Shown piece by piece: positions 12,416 to 31,850 of a stretch of 64,000 nt of DNA. The position numbers were made by a program, and so were the translations under genes. The notes under the pieces are model-generated. The model had not been told where the DNA came from and did not search any database. It saw nothing but the letters and a program-made list of their open reading frames with translations. Source of the DNA: Inia geoffrensis. Lineage: Eukaryota; Chordata; Mammalia; Artiodactyla; Iniidae. Location of the stretch: NCBI GenBank assembly GCA_036417435.1, contig CM070904.1:126480695-126544694 (forward strand), given 5' to 3'. The first letter of the stretch is position 1. The number at the start of each line of letters is the position of its first letter.

Positions 12416-12673
12416 AAAAAAGATATGACATGAAAAGCTGGGAAGTAGTCCTTTTTGCTTCGTTTGCTTGTTTGATGTTGTTATTAAAACCTTGGGTATT
12501 ACTTTTGGTTGTTGTGCCTTAAAAATGAGAAGATCTGGTGAAGAGTAACCAGGTGGAACAGACATGTAAAGCAACCTATACTTTTTCAACCTCTGCTTCC
12601 CATTTTGGATATTTTTATATTTACTGATTGATACTTTTATATTGATTGATCGAAAGGTCTGGTGACATCTTTT

Positions 12674-13101
12674 TTACTTTGGAGGATGTGCTCAGGAGCT
12701 CTTGGTAGGGCGGATTGGCTTCCTCTTCACCATCACAGCCTCTTCCTGGCTGCCCAGGGTGGTGCCTGCTCTGCTGACAGCCACCATGTGCAGATCTGGG
12801 CAGTACTTGTTCTTGAGGATCATGTGCACGATGCTACTGAGTGTTGCCCAGGCGTTCTTGTTGATGGTGGTCCACATGTATGGGGTGGCTGACATTTGCT
12901 GGCCAGTTCTCTTCATGACACTAGGACACCTTTGCCATTGGCTGCCGGCTCCATGCCTGTAGCCCTGCTGTGAATCAGCCCGTTGTAGCAGGAGTATGGG
13001 TCTTCACGTTACTGGACTTGCTGCTGTACATCTGCTTATTCCTCCTGGTTAGTAAACTTGAGCGGTTCCCCATGATCATCCATTGCAGATGTGTGGATGT
13101 G
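12674..13101 (-). pseudogene. RPL28 processed pseudogene
   Basis: Reading the minus strand gives fragments of ribosomal protein L28 in collinear order: near 13095 a run equivalent to HLQWM, then SSFLIKRNKQMYSSESSNVK after a shift, then [31 protein letters not shown] and finally [14 protein letters not shown] followed by a stop at about 12693. No introns interrupt it, as expected of a retrocopy. Frameshifts and at least one in-frame stop (after ATTG) disable it. It lies antisense inside COPS7B intron 2. The parent gene name is recognised from the protein; the limits are approximate. Confidence 0.85.
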
Positions 13102-13154
13102 GCATCATTTCCTCTCCCTGCAACAGCTGGAAATAGGAAGACCTAGTTTTATTT

Positions 13155-13359
13155 GTTTATTTATTTTTGCGGTACGCAGGCCTCTCACTGTTGTGGCCTC
13201 TCCCGTTGCGGAGCACAGGCTCCGGACGTGCAGGCTCAGTGACCATGGCTCACGGGCCCAGCCACTCCGTGGCATGTGGGATCTTCCTGGACCAGGGCAC
13301 GAAGCCGTGTCCCCTGCATTGGCAGGTGGACTCTCAACCACTGCACCACCAGGGAAGCC
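13155..13359 (-). mobile_element. CHR-type SINE, short class
   Basis: Reverse orientation: T-rich tail, then 'gcggtacgcaggcctctcac', ending in the tRNA-like head 'ccaccagggaagccc'. Target-site duplication CCTAGTTTTATTT at 13142-13154 and 13360-13372. Confidence 0.95.
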
Positions 13360-13404
13360 CCTAGTTTTATTTTTTAATTGTAAATTTTTATTTAATGTCA
13401 GCCT

Positions 13405-13515
13405 GGCTTGCTAGACTGTAAGCTCTGTGAGGGTAAGGTCTATTGTGCTCACCATTGTTTTCCTTAGAGCTTATTATGTAGCCTGACACACAGTAGGCTT
13501 TTGGTAAAAATTTAA
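13405..13515 (+). repeat. L2 LINE 3' end fragment
   Basis: The block 'agactgtaagctctgtgagg', then a 'gtctattgtgctcaccattg' stretch and 'cctgacacacagtaggcttt' is the characteristic 3' end of L2. Confidence 0.75.
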
Positions 13516-13564
13516 TTACCAGAGATAGAAAAGGAATCCTGTGAGGGAAATTTAAGAAAACTGA

Positions 13565-14040
13565 GTTTTTTTTTTTTAATAGGCTTTATTTCTTTAGAGC
13601 AGTTTTAGATTCACAGCAAAGTTGAGAGGAAGGTAGAGAGAGTTCTAATATACCTTGTGCTTTCATACATGAATAAGCCTGCCCCATTACCAATATCCGC
13701 CACCAGTGTGGAACTACACTGGCACGTCATTATCACCCAAAGACCATAGTTTACATTAGGGATCACACTTGGTGTTTTATAGTCTATGGGTTTAGACAAA
13801 TGTATAATGATGTTTCCCATTACAGTACCATACAGAGTATTTCACTGCCCTAAAAGTCCTCTGTTCTGCCTCGTCATCCCTTCCTCCCCTCTAATCCCTG
13901 GCAACCACTGATCTTTTTACTCTTTCCAGAATGTCGTGTAGTTGGAATCATACATACGGAGCCTTTTCAGATTGGCTTCTTTCACTTAGTAATATTGCAT
14001 TTAAATTTCGTCCCTGCCTTTTCATGGCTTGGTAGCTCAT
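13565..14040 (-). mobile_element. Old L1 3' UTR fragment, antisense
   Basis: T-run followed by 'agagcagttttagattcaca', 'tggcacgtcattatcaccca', 'ggtgttttatagtctatggg' and 'acaaatgtataatgatg': the common reverse-oriented 3' end of mammalian-wide L1 elements. Confidence 0.8.
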
Positions 14041-14956
14041 CGTTTTTCAAAAGAAGAGATGACCAAAGGGTAGTGTGTTTCTTCAGGTTAGTGAAAAGCC
14101 TGAATGAATATGCCAGGTGGTTATTTCATATGGAAGTTTGGGTAAGAGGAGATGGATGAAAATTAAAGCCAGAAAGACCTTGTTGACTTAGGCCAGTGGG
14201 AGAAATTTTGGAGTGTCTGCTTTACAGAAAATAGTCTTTTATGGCTAGTTTTGTAATCGTCTGTCTGAAAAGTGGGAGCTAGATTTGATGGTCTCTTCCA
14301 CTTCTGATTCAGGGCCTCAGGAGATTCTCAGTTACCTGGGACAGTAGGCTGGGGTATTCAGATGCCAGAGTTCTCGTTGGAGTGCTTAGCAAATCACCCT
14401 TATCTTCCCATAGTTTTTTTCCATGTGTGAGCTGGGAATAAGCTAGCTGCCTTTCAGTGGTCAGAAATTACAGATGTAGTTTTTGGAAGCTTTTTTTAAA
14501 AGATGATTAAAATCAAGTGGTATTGTTGGTGTCCACAGAATACCACTTGGTTCCTGTTTAGACTTTATTGAGTTTGGTATATTGGAAGAGTAACAGGTAC
14601 ATATTTGTGAGTAAGGGAAACACCCAGTTACGGTAACTGGCAGCAGAGCAGAGTAGAGCAGTTCCTGGCAGAACAGTATCTCTTTCGTTTTTCTTCTACA
14701 GATAGCTCTTTGCCATTAGCATTAATGAGGAATAAGTAATTTTAATGAAAATTTTTATTTGGGGCTGATATCCTGGTTTCCTGTCCCAGCTGGGCTGTTC
14801 TGTCATGCCTTATGCTGTGCTAATCTCCAGCATTCACAGTCCACATGTAGTCCTGAAGCTTGGAGCCAACCCTATACTTTTTTCAGTTTGGATTGATAGT
14901 GGCTTGTGCTGTACCCGCCAAGCTGGTATATTGACAAGGCTGCTCCAGTCTGTTTT

Positions 14957-15286
14957 TTTTTAAACTTATTTATTTGATTTATTTTTGGCTGTGTTGGGTC
15001 TTCGCTGCTGTGCACGGGCTTTCCCTAGTTGTGGAGAGCAGGGGCTACTCTTCGTTGCAGTGTGTAGGCTTCTCATTGCAGTGGCTTCTCTTGTTGTGGA
15101 GCACAGGCTCTAGGCGCGCGGGCCCAGTAGTTGTTGTGCATGGGTTCTAGAGCGCAGGCTCAGTAGTTGTAGAGCACGCATGGGCTTAGTGCTCCGCCGC
15201 ATGTGGGATCTTCCCGACCAGGAGTTGAACCCATGTCCCCTGCATTGGCAGGCGGATTCTTAACCATTGCGCCACCAGGGAAGTCC
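14957..15286 (-). mobile_element. CHR-type SINE, long class
   Basis: Reverse orientation. Target-site duplication CTCCAGTCTGTTTT at 14943-14956 and 15287-15300, exact over 14 bases. Confidence 0.96.
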
Positions 15287-15607
15287 CTCCAGTCTGTTTT
15301 GATGGCAGGGGAATCCTGAGCAAACCTGAACTGCTCCCAGTGCTTACTGCTTTGTGTGTGTGCGCCTGTGTGACAAAAGTAGCTCCTGGGCATGCTCTGT
15401 GCAGTATAAAGCATGTATTCCTGAGAGAGAAAAATTAAACTTGGGGCCTTATTTATTTTTTCCCAAAGACTCAAAGAGTTGGAAGGGACCTCAGGGACCA
15501 AGCAATAAAACGGTACAGAACTGTGGCATGTGATCACCTGCCCTCTTCTTGAACACTGCAGTGATTGGTAGCTCGTTCTGTGAACTGCTTTTTTTTTTCC
15601 TCTTCAG

Positions 15608-15683
15608 CTTGCAGAAGGAGGTAATGCTGCTTATTTGCAGTTGCTGAATCTGTTTGCTTATGGAACATACCCAGATTACATAG
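15608..15683 (+). CDS. COPS7B: COPS7B coding exon 2 (residues 55-79, codon 80 split)
   Basis: Acceptor CTCTTCAG|CTTGCAG after a strong T-rich tract; donor ACATAG|GTGAGT. The exon is 76 bases and leaves phase 1. It reads [20 protein letters not shown] then YPDYI, part of the helical PCI region. From memory the human residue after LAEG is Ala, so Gly at position 59 would be a lineage difference. No indels. Confidence 0.98.
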
Positions 15684-23098
<7,415 letters not shown>

Positions 23099-24090
23099 TG
23101 ATCTTGGTGTAGATGAAACAGCACTCATTCGCTCGTGGGCACTGGGTGCAGAATGGGACCCAGAGTTACAGCTAAGGAACATAAGAAGTAAGTAGTTGTG
23201 CCTTTCTAAGGGGGATTTGTAATATTTGAAGATTTCCCCTGCTCTGTTATATGTACTCCTTGAAAATAAAACCTGGTCTTTGTAGGCTCAGCTCCTTGTC
23301 CCATGCCTAATGAGCACATAATAGGTGCTCAAATGAGTGTTTGTATTTCAGGCACACCCTATAAGTGTCAGTGGACTGCAGAACTCTGCTTTCATGAACT
23401 AGAGTGCATTTATTTCAGATACACACATCCTTGTATATATATGCATACCTACTCTGTGAATGTTCCATCCACTGTAAATTTTTAACTCTACTTCTAGCCA
23501 AAGAAATGTGAACTATATTTAATTTAGCATTAGTCAAAGACAGATGCAATTAGGAAAGTAAGCCTGCAGCTTCTCTAATAAGCTCTGTGATCCCCCTCTT
23601 GAATATTTTGGTCTCTTCTCTGACCTGGGATTAATGTCTGAGCAAAGTAGGAAAATATTCACTGATTCTTCCCTGTACATCAAACCCTGGAAACAGTAGA
23701 TTTGGAAGCAAAACACCCACCTGACCTGGGATAGCCTGAAACACTCTTAAACTTGGTTGGTGGCGCGGGAGGAGGAGTCTGATCGCTACTGGCTGCCCCA
23801 TTGTGCTTGGACTGTTGCTAATTGTGTGGCAGGTGGTGGGCTTGACTGTGGTCGTTTGCAAAACTGAATGATACTAGTTTTAGAATTTTGAATGGCTCAA
23901 GTTTATTTCCAGGAAAAATGGCATCTGATGAAAGAAGACACTGCCTAATGTTGAGGCACGACCAATACCTAGACAACAGTATGGGCTCCTTAGATTATGG
24001 TTATTAAATGAGAGCCAGCACACATGGATTTGCTCTCAGCGGCCCACTGCTGGAAAACACAGCTGCTCCTGCTGGCAGAGCCTGATGCTG

Positions 24091-24103
24091 CCACCAGGTG
24101 GCA
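24091..24103 (+). promoter_or_regulatory. CTCF-like motif
   Basis: CCACCAGGTGGCA fits the CTCF core CCASYAGRKGGCR at every position, in plus orientation. The surrounding bases form a near palindrome, but the reverse strand fits less well. Binding cannot be judged from sequence alone. Confidence 0.5.
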
Positions 24104-24460
24104 GTAAGGATTTGATTAAGTTTGAGAGAAAGAAATTTGAGGAAACCTCCAAGGTCACCTCCACTACCAATGAAAACAGTTTACTAATTTAATAATCTTC
24201 TAGGAAATCTAGAACAGACAAGTATGAGAAGAGTGGGAGCATGGTCAAAGCCCAGAGCCTTGACAGTTTTTCCATTCACAAATGCATGATCTGGCTACTA
24301 CTATGTGTAGGATGATGACCGTCCCCCAGCTGAAGGCACATGGAAGATGCTCACTAAGTATTTGTTGACTTGAAAATAAAACAGATCTATCACAAACACA
24401 GCTGTAATTCTGTCCTATTCTGCTTGTATTTATGCTCCCGTTACTCTTGACTTAACTTTT

Positions 24461-24664
24461 TTTTTTTTTTTTTGCGGTACGTGGGCCTCTCACTGTTGTG
24501 GCCTCTCCCGTTGCGGAGCACAGGCTCCGGACGCACAGGCTCAGCGGCCATGGCTTACGGGCCCAGCCGCTCCGCGGCATGTGGGATCTTCCCAGACCGG
24601 GGCACGAACCCGTGTCCCCTGCATCGGCAGGCAGACTCTCAACCGCTGCGCCACCAGGGAAGCC
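24461..24664 (-). mobile_element. CHR-type SINE, short class
   Basis: Reverse orientation. Exact 15-base target-site duplication CTTGACTTAACTTTT at 24446-24460 and 24665-24679. Confidence 0.97.
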
Positions 24665-25706
24665 CTTGACTTAACTTTTATAGTCATTTTCTCAACTGAG
24701 TTGATCTTTTCTTTTTTTGTCCTTAAGTTAGATTGCTTGTTCCCAGAGGGGAAAACTTGACATTTTTCTCCCAAAATCTTATAATAGCATCTATCTTATG
24801 TTGAGTATTAGCTTTAAGAGTCTTCCCTCTTAACGAAGTCAGCCCTATCACAAACTGCCTAAGAATATTCTCTCCTTTTAGTTTTTCACAGAAATAGCGC
24901 ATAATTAGTTACAATTCCAGCATACCTGGAGGAGATAGAACAATAACATTATGAGCTATTTCGTTACCTCTGAGCAGATACTCTGGAGGGGAGGTAATGA
25001 TCACCTCCACAGAGCACCTCCTCATTTACATTTGATTTTGGAGTGTATTTTTCTTTATATTTCAGTGTGCTTATAAGTCTGATATTCTCTGGGATGTCAA
25101 TCTGTAGTTCTTGCTGCATTCACGAAATAGGCTGTATTCCAGGCAGGTAGGTAATAGAGCATAATTGGACAAAGTAAGCTCTGTTTTTCTTTGTGTAGAA
25201 AATGCCCCAGGAGTTAAGTTAGTGACAGATCTTGAGCCTGTTGGCTGTGTGGTGCGCCAAGAGTGTGCTTCTCGGTGCTTCCTGGAGAGTGCTTCTCTCC
25301 ATCTCCCCGTTCTTCTCTTCTATGTAGCCCTTTCCCCACTGTGCACTCTACTTCTGTTGTCTCCCTTTGCTCTGCCCCATAGCTCAAAGAGGTTTTCCTA
25401 CCCTGAGACTCCCTTCTTTCTCCTTTTGCCTGAATATTTAAAGTCTCTAGTAGAACTAGGCTGTGATTTTGTTAGCAGGTGCAGTCCCACCTGAAAATTC
25501 CTGAGGCCCGTGATTTGAGGGGCTTGACAAACTCTAGGTCATCTGGGGTAATGGGATGGGGATGACCTGCAAGCCAGACTACTCAAGGAAGAAAATTAGA
25601 AGGATCAGGGGTATTTAGGCCAAAGAAGACAAGTCTGCGGGATATTAGTCGTCGTTTAAAGGGTGGCTTTGTGAAAGAGGAGTTAGACTTCTCAGGGTTG
25701 TTTCTT

Positions 25707-25909
25707 TTTTTTTTTTTTTTGGTACGCGGGCCCCTCACTGTTGTGGCCTCTCCCGTTGCGGAGCACAGGCTCCGGACGCACAGGCTCAGCGGCCATGGCT
25801 CACGGGCCCAGCTGCTCCGCAGCATGTGGGATCTTCCCAGACCGGGGCACGAACCCGTGTCCCCTGCATCGGCAGGCGGACTCTCAACCACTGCGCCACC
25901 AGGGAAGCC
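25707..25909 (-). mobile_element. CHR-type SINE, short class
   Basis: Reverse orientation. Target-site duplication CAGGGTTGTTTCTT at 25693-25706 and 25910-25923. It retains many CpG sites, a sign of youth. Confidence 0.97.
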
Positions 25910-26912
25910 CAGGGTTGTTTCTTGTAGCTGAGATGGGCTTAACTGGTGGACCTACATGAGTGGCCACTCTTGGGTCCTGGAAGGAGCTATCTGCAGGTAG
26001 ACCTGCACAGCTATTACAAAAAGCTAGTTGACTCTTAACTCCCCTTCAACTATGACAGTCTTTTACTGGCTCGGCAGTCTACTTTGTGAGTTCCCTGTGT
26101 TTAAAATGCTAACAATCAAACTGATTGAGCATGACATATCTATAATAGGACCCACTGTGAGCCATGTCATTCCCCCCGTCCAGGCTGAGGCCTTGTTTAA
26201 GATAAAGGGCCTCATTTCTTAGGCTAAGAGACACTTGCCCAAGAAGCCCTCTTCTTTCCTATGGCATGTTTTTCTGACTGTGGAGGACTCAACTTTGTCA
26301 GTACGTAGTCTTACTGGAAGCTAGATGTGAACCCCTGAAACACAGAGGAGACACAGCACACAGGAGGCCACCATCCGAGAGGAGAGGGTGCTGCCAGGCA
26401 ATATAGGTTGAGGGGAGGCCAGTGGTCAGGACGGGTTTGTGGAAGAGGTAGGGTCAGATGTGGCTAGCGAAGGGGGAGGCTTGCCCAGGCTGGAATAACA
26501 GGGTGCAGGAAAGGCAACAAGGCAGAAGAAATGACTGCTTCTGGGTGTGAGGCCGGACACTAGCGTGGCTTAAGTGGGGGGCACATGTTGTGGAAGGGAA
26601 GGAAGGTACAGGGTCTTGAGTGGCGTGTCACTCAAGACAAACCAGGTTTTTCCTTGGGGTAAGTCTCATTTCTTTTTCTGGCTTACCAGGGTCACTGAGC
26701 ACCTGAAATAATAGCTTACTGAGAGACAGTTTCTATAAGAAAAAGCTGCTTGAGGAGGTAAATAGGCATTTGAATGAATGCTTGGAAAACATATCAAACT
26801 GGACAAACTTTGTTATTTTATAAAGCGGTGATAACGGAGAAATCATATATCTTAATCTCTCCCCCAAGGCCATCAAAATACACTGAAGTAAAACAAAAAC
26901 AAATATCTCTTT

Positions 26913-27488
26913 TATTTATTTATTTTAAAATTTTATTTGTTTATTTTTGGCTGCGTTGGGTCTTCGTTGCTGCACGCGGGCTTTCTCTAGTTGAGGTGAG
27001 CGGGGGGCTACTCTTCGTTGCGGTGCGCGGGCTTCTCATTGCGGTGGCTTCTTGTTGCGGAGCACGGGCTCCAGGCATGTGGGCTTCAGTAGTTGTGGCT
27101 CGCGGCCTCTAGAGTGGAGGCTCAGTAGTTGTGGTGCACAGGCTTAGTTGCTCTGCGGCATGTGGGATCTTCCTGGACCAGGGCTCAAACCTGTGTCCCC
27201 TGCATTGGCAGGCAGATTCTTTTTTATTTTTTAAATTTTTAAATTTTTTATTTTTTTGCGGTATGCAGGCCTCTCACTATTGTGGCCTCTCCCGTTGCAG
27301 AGCACAGGCTCCGGATGCGCAGGCTCAGTGGCCATGGCTCACGGGCCCAGCCGCTCCACGGCATGTGGGATCTTCCCGGACCGGGGCACAAACCCGCGTC
27401 CCCTGCATCGGCAGGTGGACTCTCAACCACTGCGCCACCAGGGAAACCCTGGCAGGCAGATTCTTAACCCCTGCACCACCAGGGAAGA
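26913..27488 (-). mobile_element. CHR-type SINE, long class, split by a second SINE
   Basis: Reverse orientation. The body runs from 'tttatttttggctgcgttgg' to 27221, is interrupted by a short-class SINE, and resumes at 27466 with 'aacccctgcaccaccaggga'. No clear outer target-site duplication was found. Confidence 0.93.
27222..27449 (-). mobile_element. CHR-type SINE, short class, nested
   Basis: Inserted inside the tRNA-like head of the long SINE in the same orientation. It is flanked by an exact 16-base target-site duplication TGGCAGGCAGATTCTT (27206-27221 and 27450-27465) that belongs to the host SINE. This proves that the short class moved after the long copy was in place. Confidence 0.97.
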
Positions 27489-27609
27489 CTCCGCCTTTAC
27501 TTTCTTATCGACAAACATACACCTCACTCTGCACCAATACACCTCAGCTAGCTGAAGGGCAAAGGCATGAACAATCCATTAGAATTGTTGTTGAGGAATG
27601 TGTATAAAT

Positions 27610-27890
27610 ACGGGCACAGGAGTACACAGTTGGTAGAAGGACAAGTTGGTACAGTCATTTTTCAGAAGGCAATATAGCAATAGTTACTAAAGTAAAATGT
27701 GTAAACCCTTTGATGTGAAAAGCTCAATTCTAGGAATATGTCCTCCACAGGTGTTCACAAAAGTATGCAAAGGTAAACATGGAGGGCTGTTCTCAGGAGC
27801 ACCATACATAAGTGAAAAACAAACTGGGAACTAATTAAAGAATGGTAGAGCATTCATCCTAGAACAGTACACAGATATTGCATAGGATAT
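27610..27890 (+). mobile_element. Old L1 fragment
   Basis: Phrases such as 'cagaaggcaatatagcaata', 'tctaggaatatgtcctccac' and 'actaattaaagaatggtaga' follow the order of L1 ORF2 3' sequence in sense orientation. Heavily mutated. Confidence 0.6.
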
Positions 27891-28447
27891 GTCTAGGAGT
27901 TGCTTAAATATTTTGGAGCCTCTCTGTTAATCGAAGAAAGGAATGCTGAAAACAGTACTGTGGTCGCATTTTTCTTTTACCACATTTTTTGTCATTTGTC
28001 ACTTAGTTGGCTGAAGTTTATCCTCTATTTGCTTATTCAAGAAGGGCTCGTGGGAATTTGGGAATTGTATTCCCAAAGTTCTGGTGAAAACATCTGTGGT
28101 TTCACATGTGAACAGTAATGAGCTGAGTATAGCATCTTGTGTCACCCTTTCTTTTTCTATGGCCATTTTTACCAGTGCTTTCTTTCACTTTCTTTGTTGT
28201 ACCTTTTTGCCAAATGGTCCACTACCACTTGGCTTATTCCCCATTTTCAACCAGGAAAGCATTAGTTCCACTTTTTTGCTTGACTCATTTCCATGTATCT
28301 TCCATGAGCATCCCCTGCTTGTTTCTCCTCCTCTGAGTTTCTGAAGATAATCTCAGATTTTCTTACAGAGGATTCTGGCTTCTCCCCTGAGTGGCCCCCC
28401 TTATAGCGAGAACAAGTTGCAGTGAGTTTCTGGCGCTTACAAGCTGA

Positions 28448-28633
<186 letters not shown>

Positions 28634-29887
28634 GGCCGGCTGGGGCAGCTGGCACTCACCAGGCCTGGGTCAGGTGGGGAGGGGACACCAAGGGCCTATT
28701 TCCTCCCCTCTCTACCTTCCATGAGTTCCAGACCTGCCCATCCCCTCACCAGCGCCTCCCCCCACATTGGTACTGTCCCAGAAGGACCGTTAACGCCCTT
28801 CCCTTTCCCACTGCCTCTTCTCCAGTTGCTCCCTTCAGACTCAGGGGCTCCACGGATGCCATCCCAACAGGGCCAGAAACTGCCCAGCTTCCCTCCTGGA
28901 GGTTCTTGTCTCTGTCTAAGGGCTTGTATCCCTCCCAGTTTTTCTTTTGCTTCGTGTCATTTTGTCAGGCTGGTCATAAGCTGGAAGCAGCTTTAACTGG
29001 CCCACAGGGATGACTGCGAAGGAGGCCCCTCTCTGAGTGACGGGAGGCACTCCTTCTCCAGCCCCATGTGCCACAGTACCCACAATGGTGCAGGCGCTCT
29101 AGCCAGGTATCAAAATGCTTTGTTTTCCCTCTCCTGCCTTATCCCTTGTTGGCAGCTCAGATCAGGCCATGGAGGGATGTGATGCTGGGCTATGTTTACT
29201 AAACCTGCGGGTTTTCAGCCTCTTACGCCCAGCTCCAATCTCTCATTAGTTGGGAGCACCGGGCTGATTAACCTCTGGAATCTGATCACCCGTAGGGGTC
29301 GCTGCGGGTTTGCTGGGTGGCGGAAGTTTCTTCCGGCTTGGTGTTCTCCGCTGGCCTCGCTCCCTGCTGCCTCTGACTACTCAGACTGGTTTTTGGTGTG
29401 AAGGCCCCGGCTGCCCACTGGGGCTGTCTGCCAACACATGTTCTCCCGAGATCTTGAATTCTTCCCGGCTGCGTCCGTGGTGGGGATGGTGGTGTTGAGG
29501 CCCCTCTATCTGGTGAAGGATCTGTTGCTGCTTCTGTCTCTTTCTTCCCACCCTCCCTGGCTGGTGACCCAGAGCCCTCTGATGACGGCATTCTCCTGGC
29601 AAGAGAAAAGGACTTGACTAGCCTTTCTGAACTTGAACAGTTTCAGGTTATATTTTAATTTTTTTTTTTTTTTTTTGTACAGGTTCTGATTCTAATACAT
29701 TTCAACATGCTTTTTCCCCCTTCGTGTCAATATTTGTTATAGACTAATCGCCGGGGAGTTTCACCTGGTTGGAGGGTGGGGTGTGTGTATGTGTGTGTGT
29801 GGTGGTGTTTTGTTTTTTTTTTTTTTAAGGGGAGGTGGAGGTCCTGGAGTGATATTAAAGAGAGAAAAAGCACATTTTAGAAAAAAA

Positions 29888-29893
29888 AATAAA
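29888..29893 (+). terminator. Proximal poly(A) signal AATAAA
   Basis: AATAAA at the end of an A-run in the COPS7B 3' UTR. It could give a shorter mRNA or be an artefact of the A-rich tract. Confidence 0.4.
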
Positions 29894-30203
29894 AGTAGAT
29901 TTAATGTATGTGACTGTGGAACGTGAGGTTACATAGCTGGTAGATCTCGAGGGGCTAGAATTAGGGTGGTTCAGGGAAAATGTGATACTGTTTCAGTGCC
30001 ATCGTTAAAAAATGGATTTCTCCTTTTTCCAAAATGTCCAACAGCAGCCTACGATTGCTCAAATGTTAACAAAATACTCTTGTTTCCCTTTTTATGATTC
30101 ATGTCCCCATATAACATTATGCCCAGCTGGAGGGTTTAATTCCCGAAGTATGTTTCATGAAACCCTTTGATAGATGCTCTGTGGAAAAGGGGTTCTGTTG
30201 TTA

Positions 30204-30209
30204 AATAAA
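30204..30209 (+). terminator. Distal poly(A) signal AATAAA
   Basis: AATAAA in 'gttaaataaattcagc', the last good signal before the sequence becomes unremarkable. It fits the expected COPS7B mRNA length of about 2.5 kb. Confidence 0.65.
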
Positions 30210-30225
30210 TTCAGCACATCCTGCA

Positions 30226-31639
30226 TCCCATATCCTCACTGGAAATTCATTGTTAAGGTCTCAAAGAAGGCCTGGGGGAGGAAGCCTGTTCCCAACACTG
30301 ATTTCACCACCAAATCCTTTTTTGGTAATATTTAGTGGAACACATTGTGGGGAAATTTTTGGAAATGTATTTCTCAAAAACACCTCCCAGCCTTATGGGT
30401 TTTTCCAACTATTCTTTCTAGACACAAAACAGTCACTCTCACTCTTGCGAGTGGTCTTCCATCCTTATCTTTCCCACTGGGGAGTAGACTGGGTAGGAAG
30501 CGTGACTCACTTGTGTGAAACGTGTGACCACTAGTTGTTTGACTGCCCCAGGCCCTAGGTTCACCCTAGGAAGCTCTAGGTTCACCTTCTCCATGGGTCT
30601 GCTGTTCCTTAAAAAAGAGCAATAACAGTAATAAGAACAACATTCATAAAGTGCTCTACAGAATGTCTTCATCTACAATAAGTCATTGAATCCCTTCCAC
30701 CAAACTATCTCCTGAGGTTGGTAAGGGTAAGTATCGTTACAGTCATCCTCACTTTACATGGGAGAAGTACCCTGGTGTTCAGTGGTAAAACGAGGACTCC
30801 TGGATCTCCTTACTTACATGCCCTGCCGTCTTCTCTGTGTCGCATTCTGATTAGAGTCTCTGCTCCCCAGACTGACCCTTGGTACCCTTCTAGCTGCTTA
30901 TTCCTCTGAGGGCTCACCTTGCTCTTAACTGACACCCAACACATCGTAGCCTCTGCTTCCCAAACCCACCCAGCCCCTTTATATGGAAGCAGAGAGTGTG
31001 GCAGTGGGGCTCCAGGAATTGTGGGAACAACTGGAATGTTCTTTACTCTGTCGGACTCTGGTAGGAGGCCTGGCCTCCGAGCTCTGCAGTTTCCCATCTA
31101 GCATGCTGTGACAACTGGGCTTGGGTCTGAAATGTGCATAGGTGTTGGACATAAAAATACAGTGTTCAGAAGAGGTGTCCTCAGCAACAGGGAAACATCT
31201 TAGGTCAGGAGGGATACACTGCAGTATGAAACAATTCGCTTGGTAGCAGTGCTTATCGCCTGGCTCTGGCTACCTTCATTAACTGTAAGCTGTCTGCTTC
31301 CTGAAGGCCTCTTTGGCCTTCTTTACTTTCTTTCCAGCTGAGAGGCTCTATGGTTCTTCTTGGGTAACATTAGGGAGGTGGTCAAAGCCCCCAAGTATAC
31401 AGGCTGTTGTGTTCCAAATCCAAGATGACCACCACTGGTCAAGAATTTCCATCCCCAGACTTTAGAGTGATAGGAAAGGGTAGTTATCAAAGAAGCTAAT
31501 ATGACAAACAGTGTGTGATATTTTACATATTTGCTGTTTTCTCTATCTTTCATGTGCTGGGTTGCCTGAAACCAAACCACATTCCAGTTTTTGTACTTAA
31601 AAGTCATTATTCTCATAGCTTGGGACTTCAAAACTTTTT
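30226..31639. other. Downstream intergenic sequence
   Basis: Apart from the MIR at 30625-30840, no gene or repeat is recognised. Short open frames on both strands lack any family signature. Confidence 0.5.
30625..30840 (+). repeat. MIR SINE
   Basis: Phrases 'cattcataaagtgctctaca', 'cctgaggttggtaagggtaa', 'catcctcactttacatggga' and 'aaacgaggactcctggatct' follow MIR order in sense orientation. Confidence 0.65.
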
Positions 31640-31850
31640 TTTGTTGTTTTTTGTTTTTTGCGGTATGCGGGCCTCTCACTGTTGTGGCCTCTCCCGCTGC
31701 GGAGCACAGGCCCCGGACACGCAGGCTCAGCGGCCATGGCTCACGGGCCCAGTCGCTCCGCGGCATGTGGGATCTTCCCAGACCGGGGCACGAACCCGTG
31801 TCCCCTGCATCGGCAGGTGGACTCTCAACCACTGCACCACCAGGGAAGCC
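31640..31850 (-). mobile_element. CHR-type SINE, short class
   Basis: Reverse orientation, with a T/G-rich tail at the left and 'ccaccagggaagcc' at the right. The flanking duplication is short and T-rich (ACTTTTT), so it is less certain than in other copies. Confidence 0.93.

Larger units (their letters stand above)
28634..30225 (+). other. COPS7B: COPS7B 3' UTR
   Basis: About 1.6 kb with no coding signal. A T-run at about 29657-29676 and a TG-rich patch with T-run at about 29780-29826 lie inside. There are two AATAAA signals: 29888-29893 in an A-rich context, and 30204-30209, followed after about 15 bases by sequence suited to cleavage. The latter is taken as the main end. The precise cleavage site is inferred. 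Confidence 0.75.

Noticed and set aside
12702..12962. Hydrophobic plus-strand frame of 86 codons that looks like a small membrane protein
   Set aside because: It is the complementary strand of the RPL28 processed pseudogene, which explains the segment better.
24472..24669. Repeated small-protein family suggested by near-identical 65-residue frames
   Set aside because: They are antisense frames of short CHR SINEs with no evidence of expression or selection.
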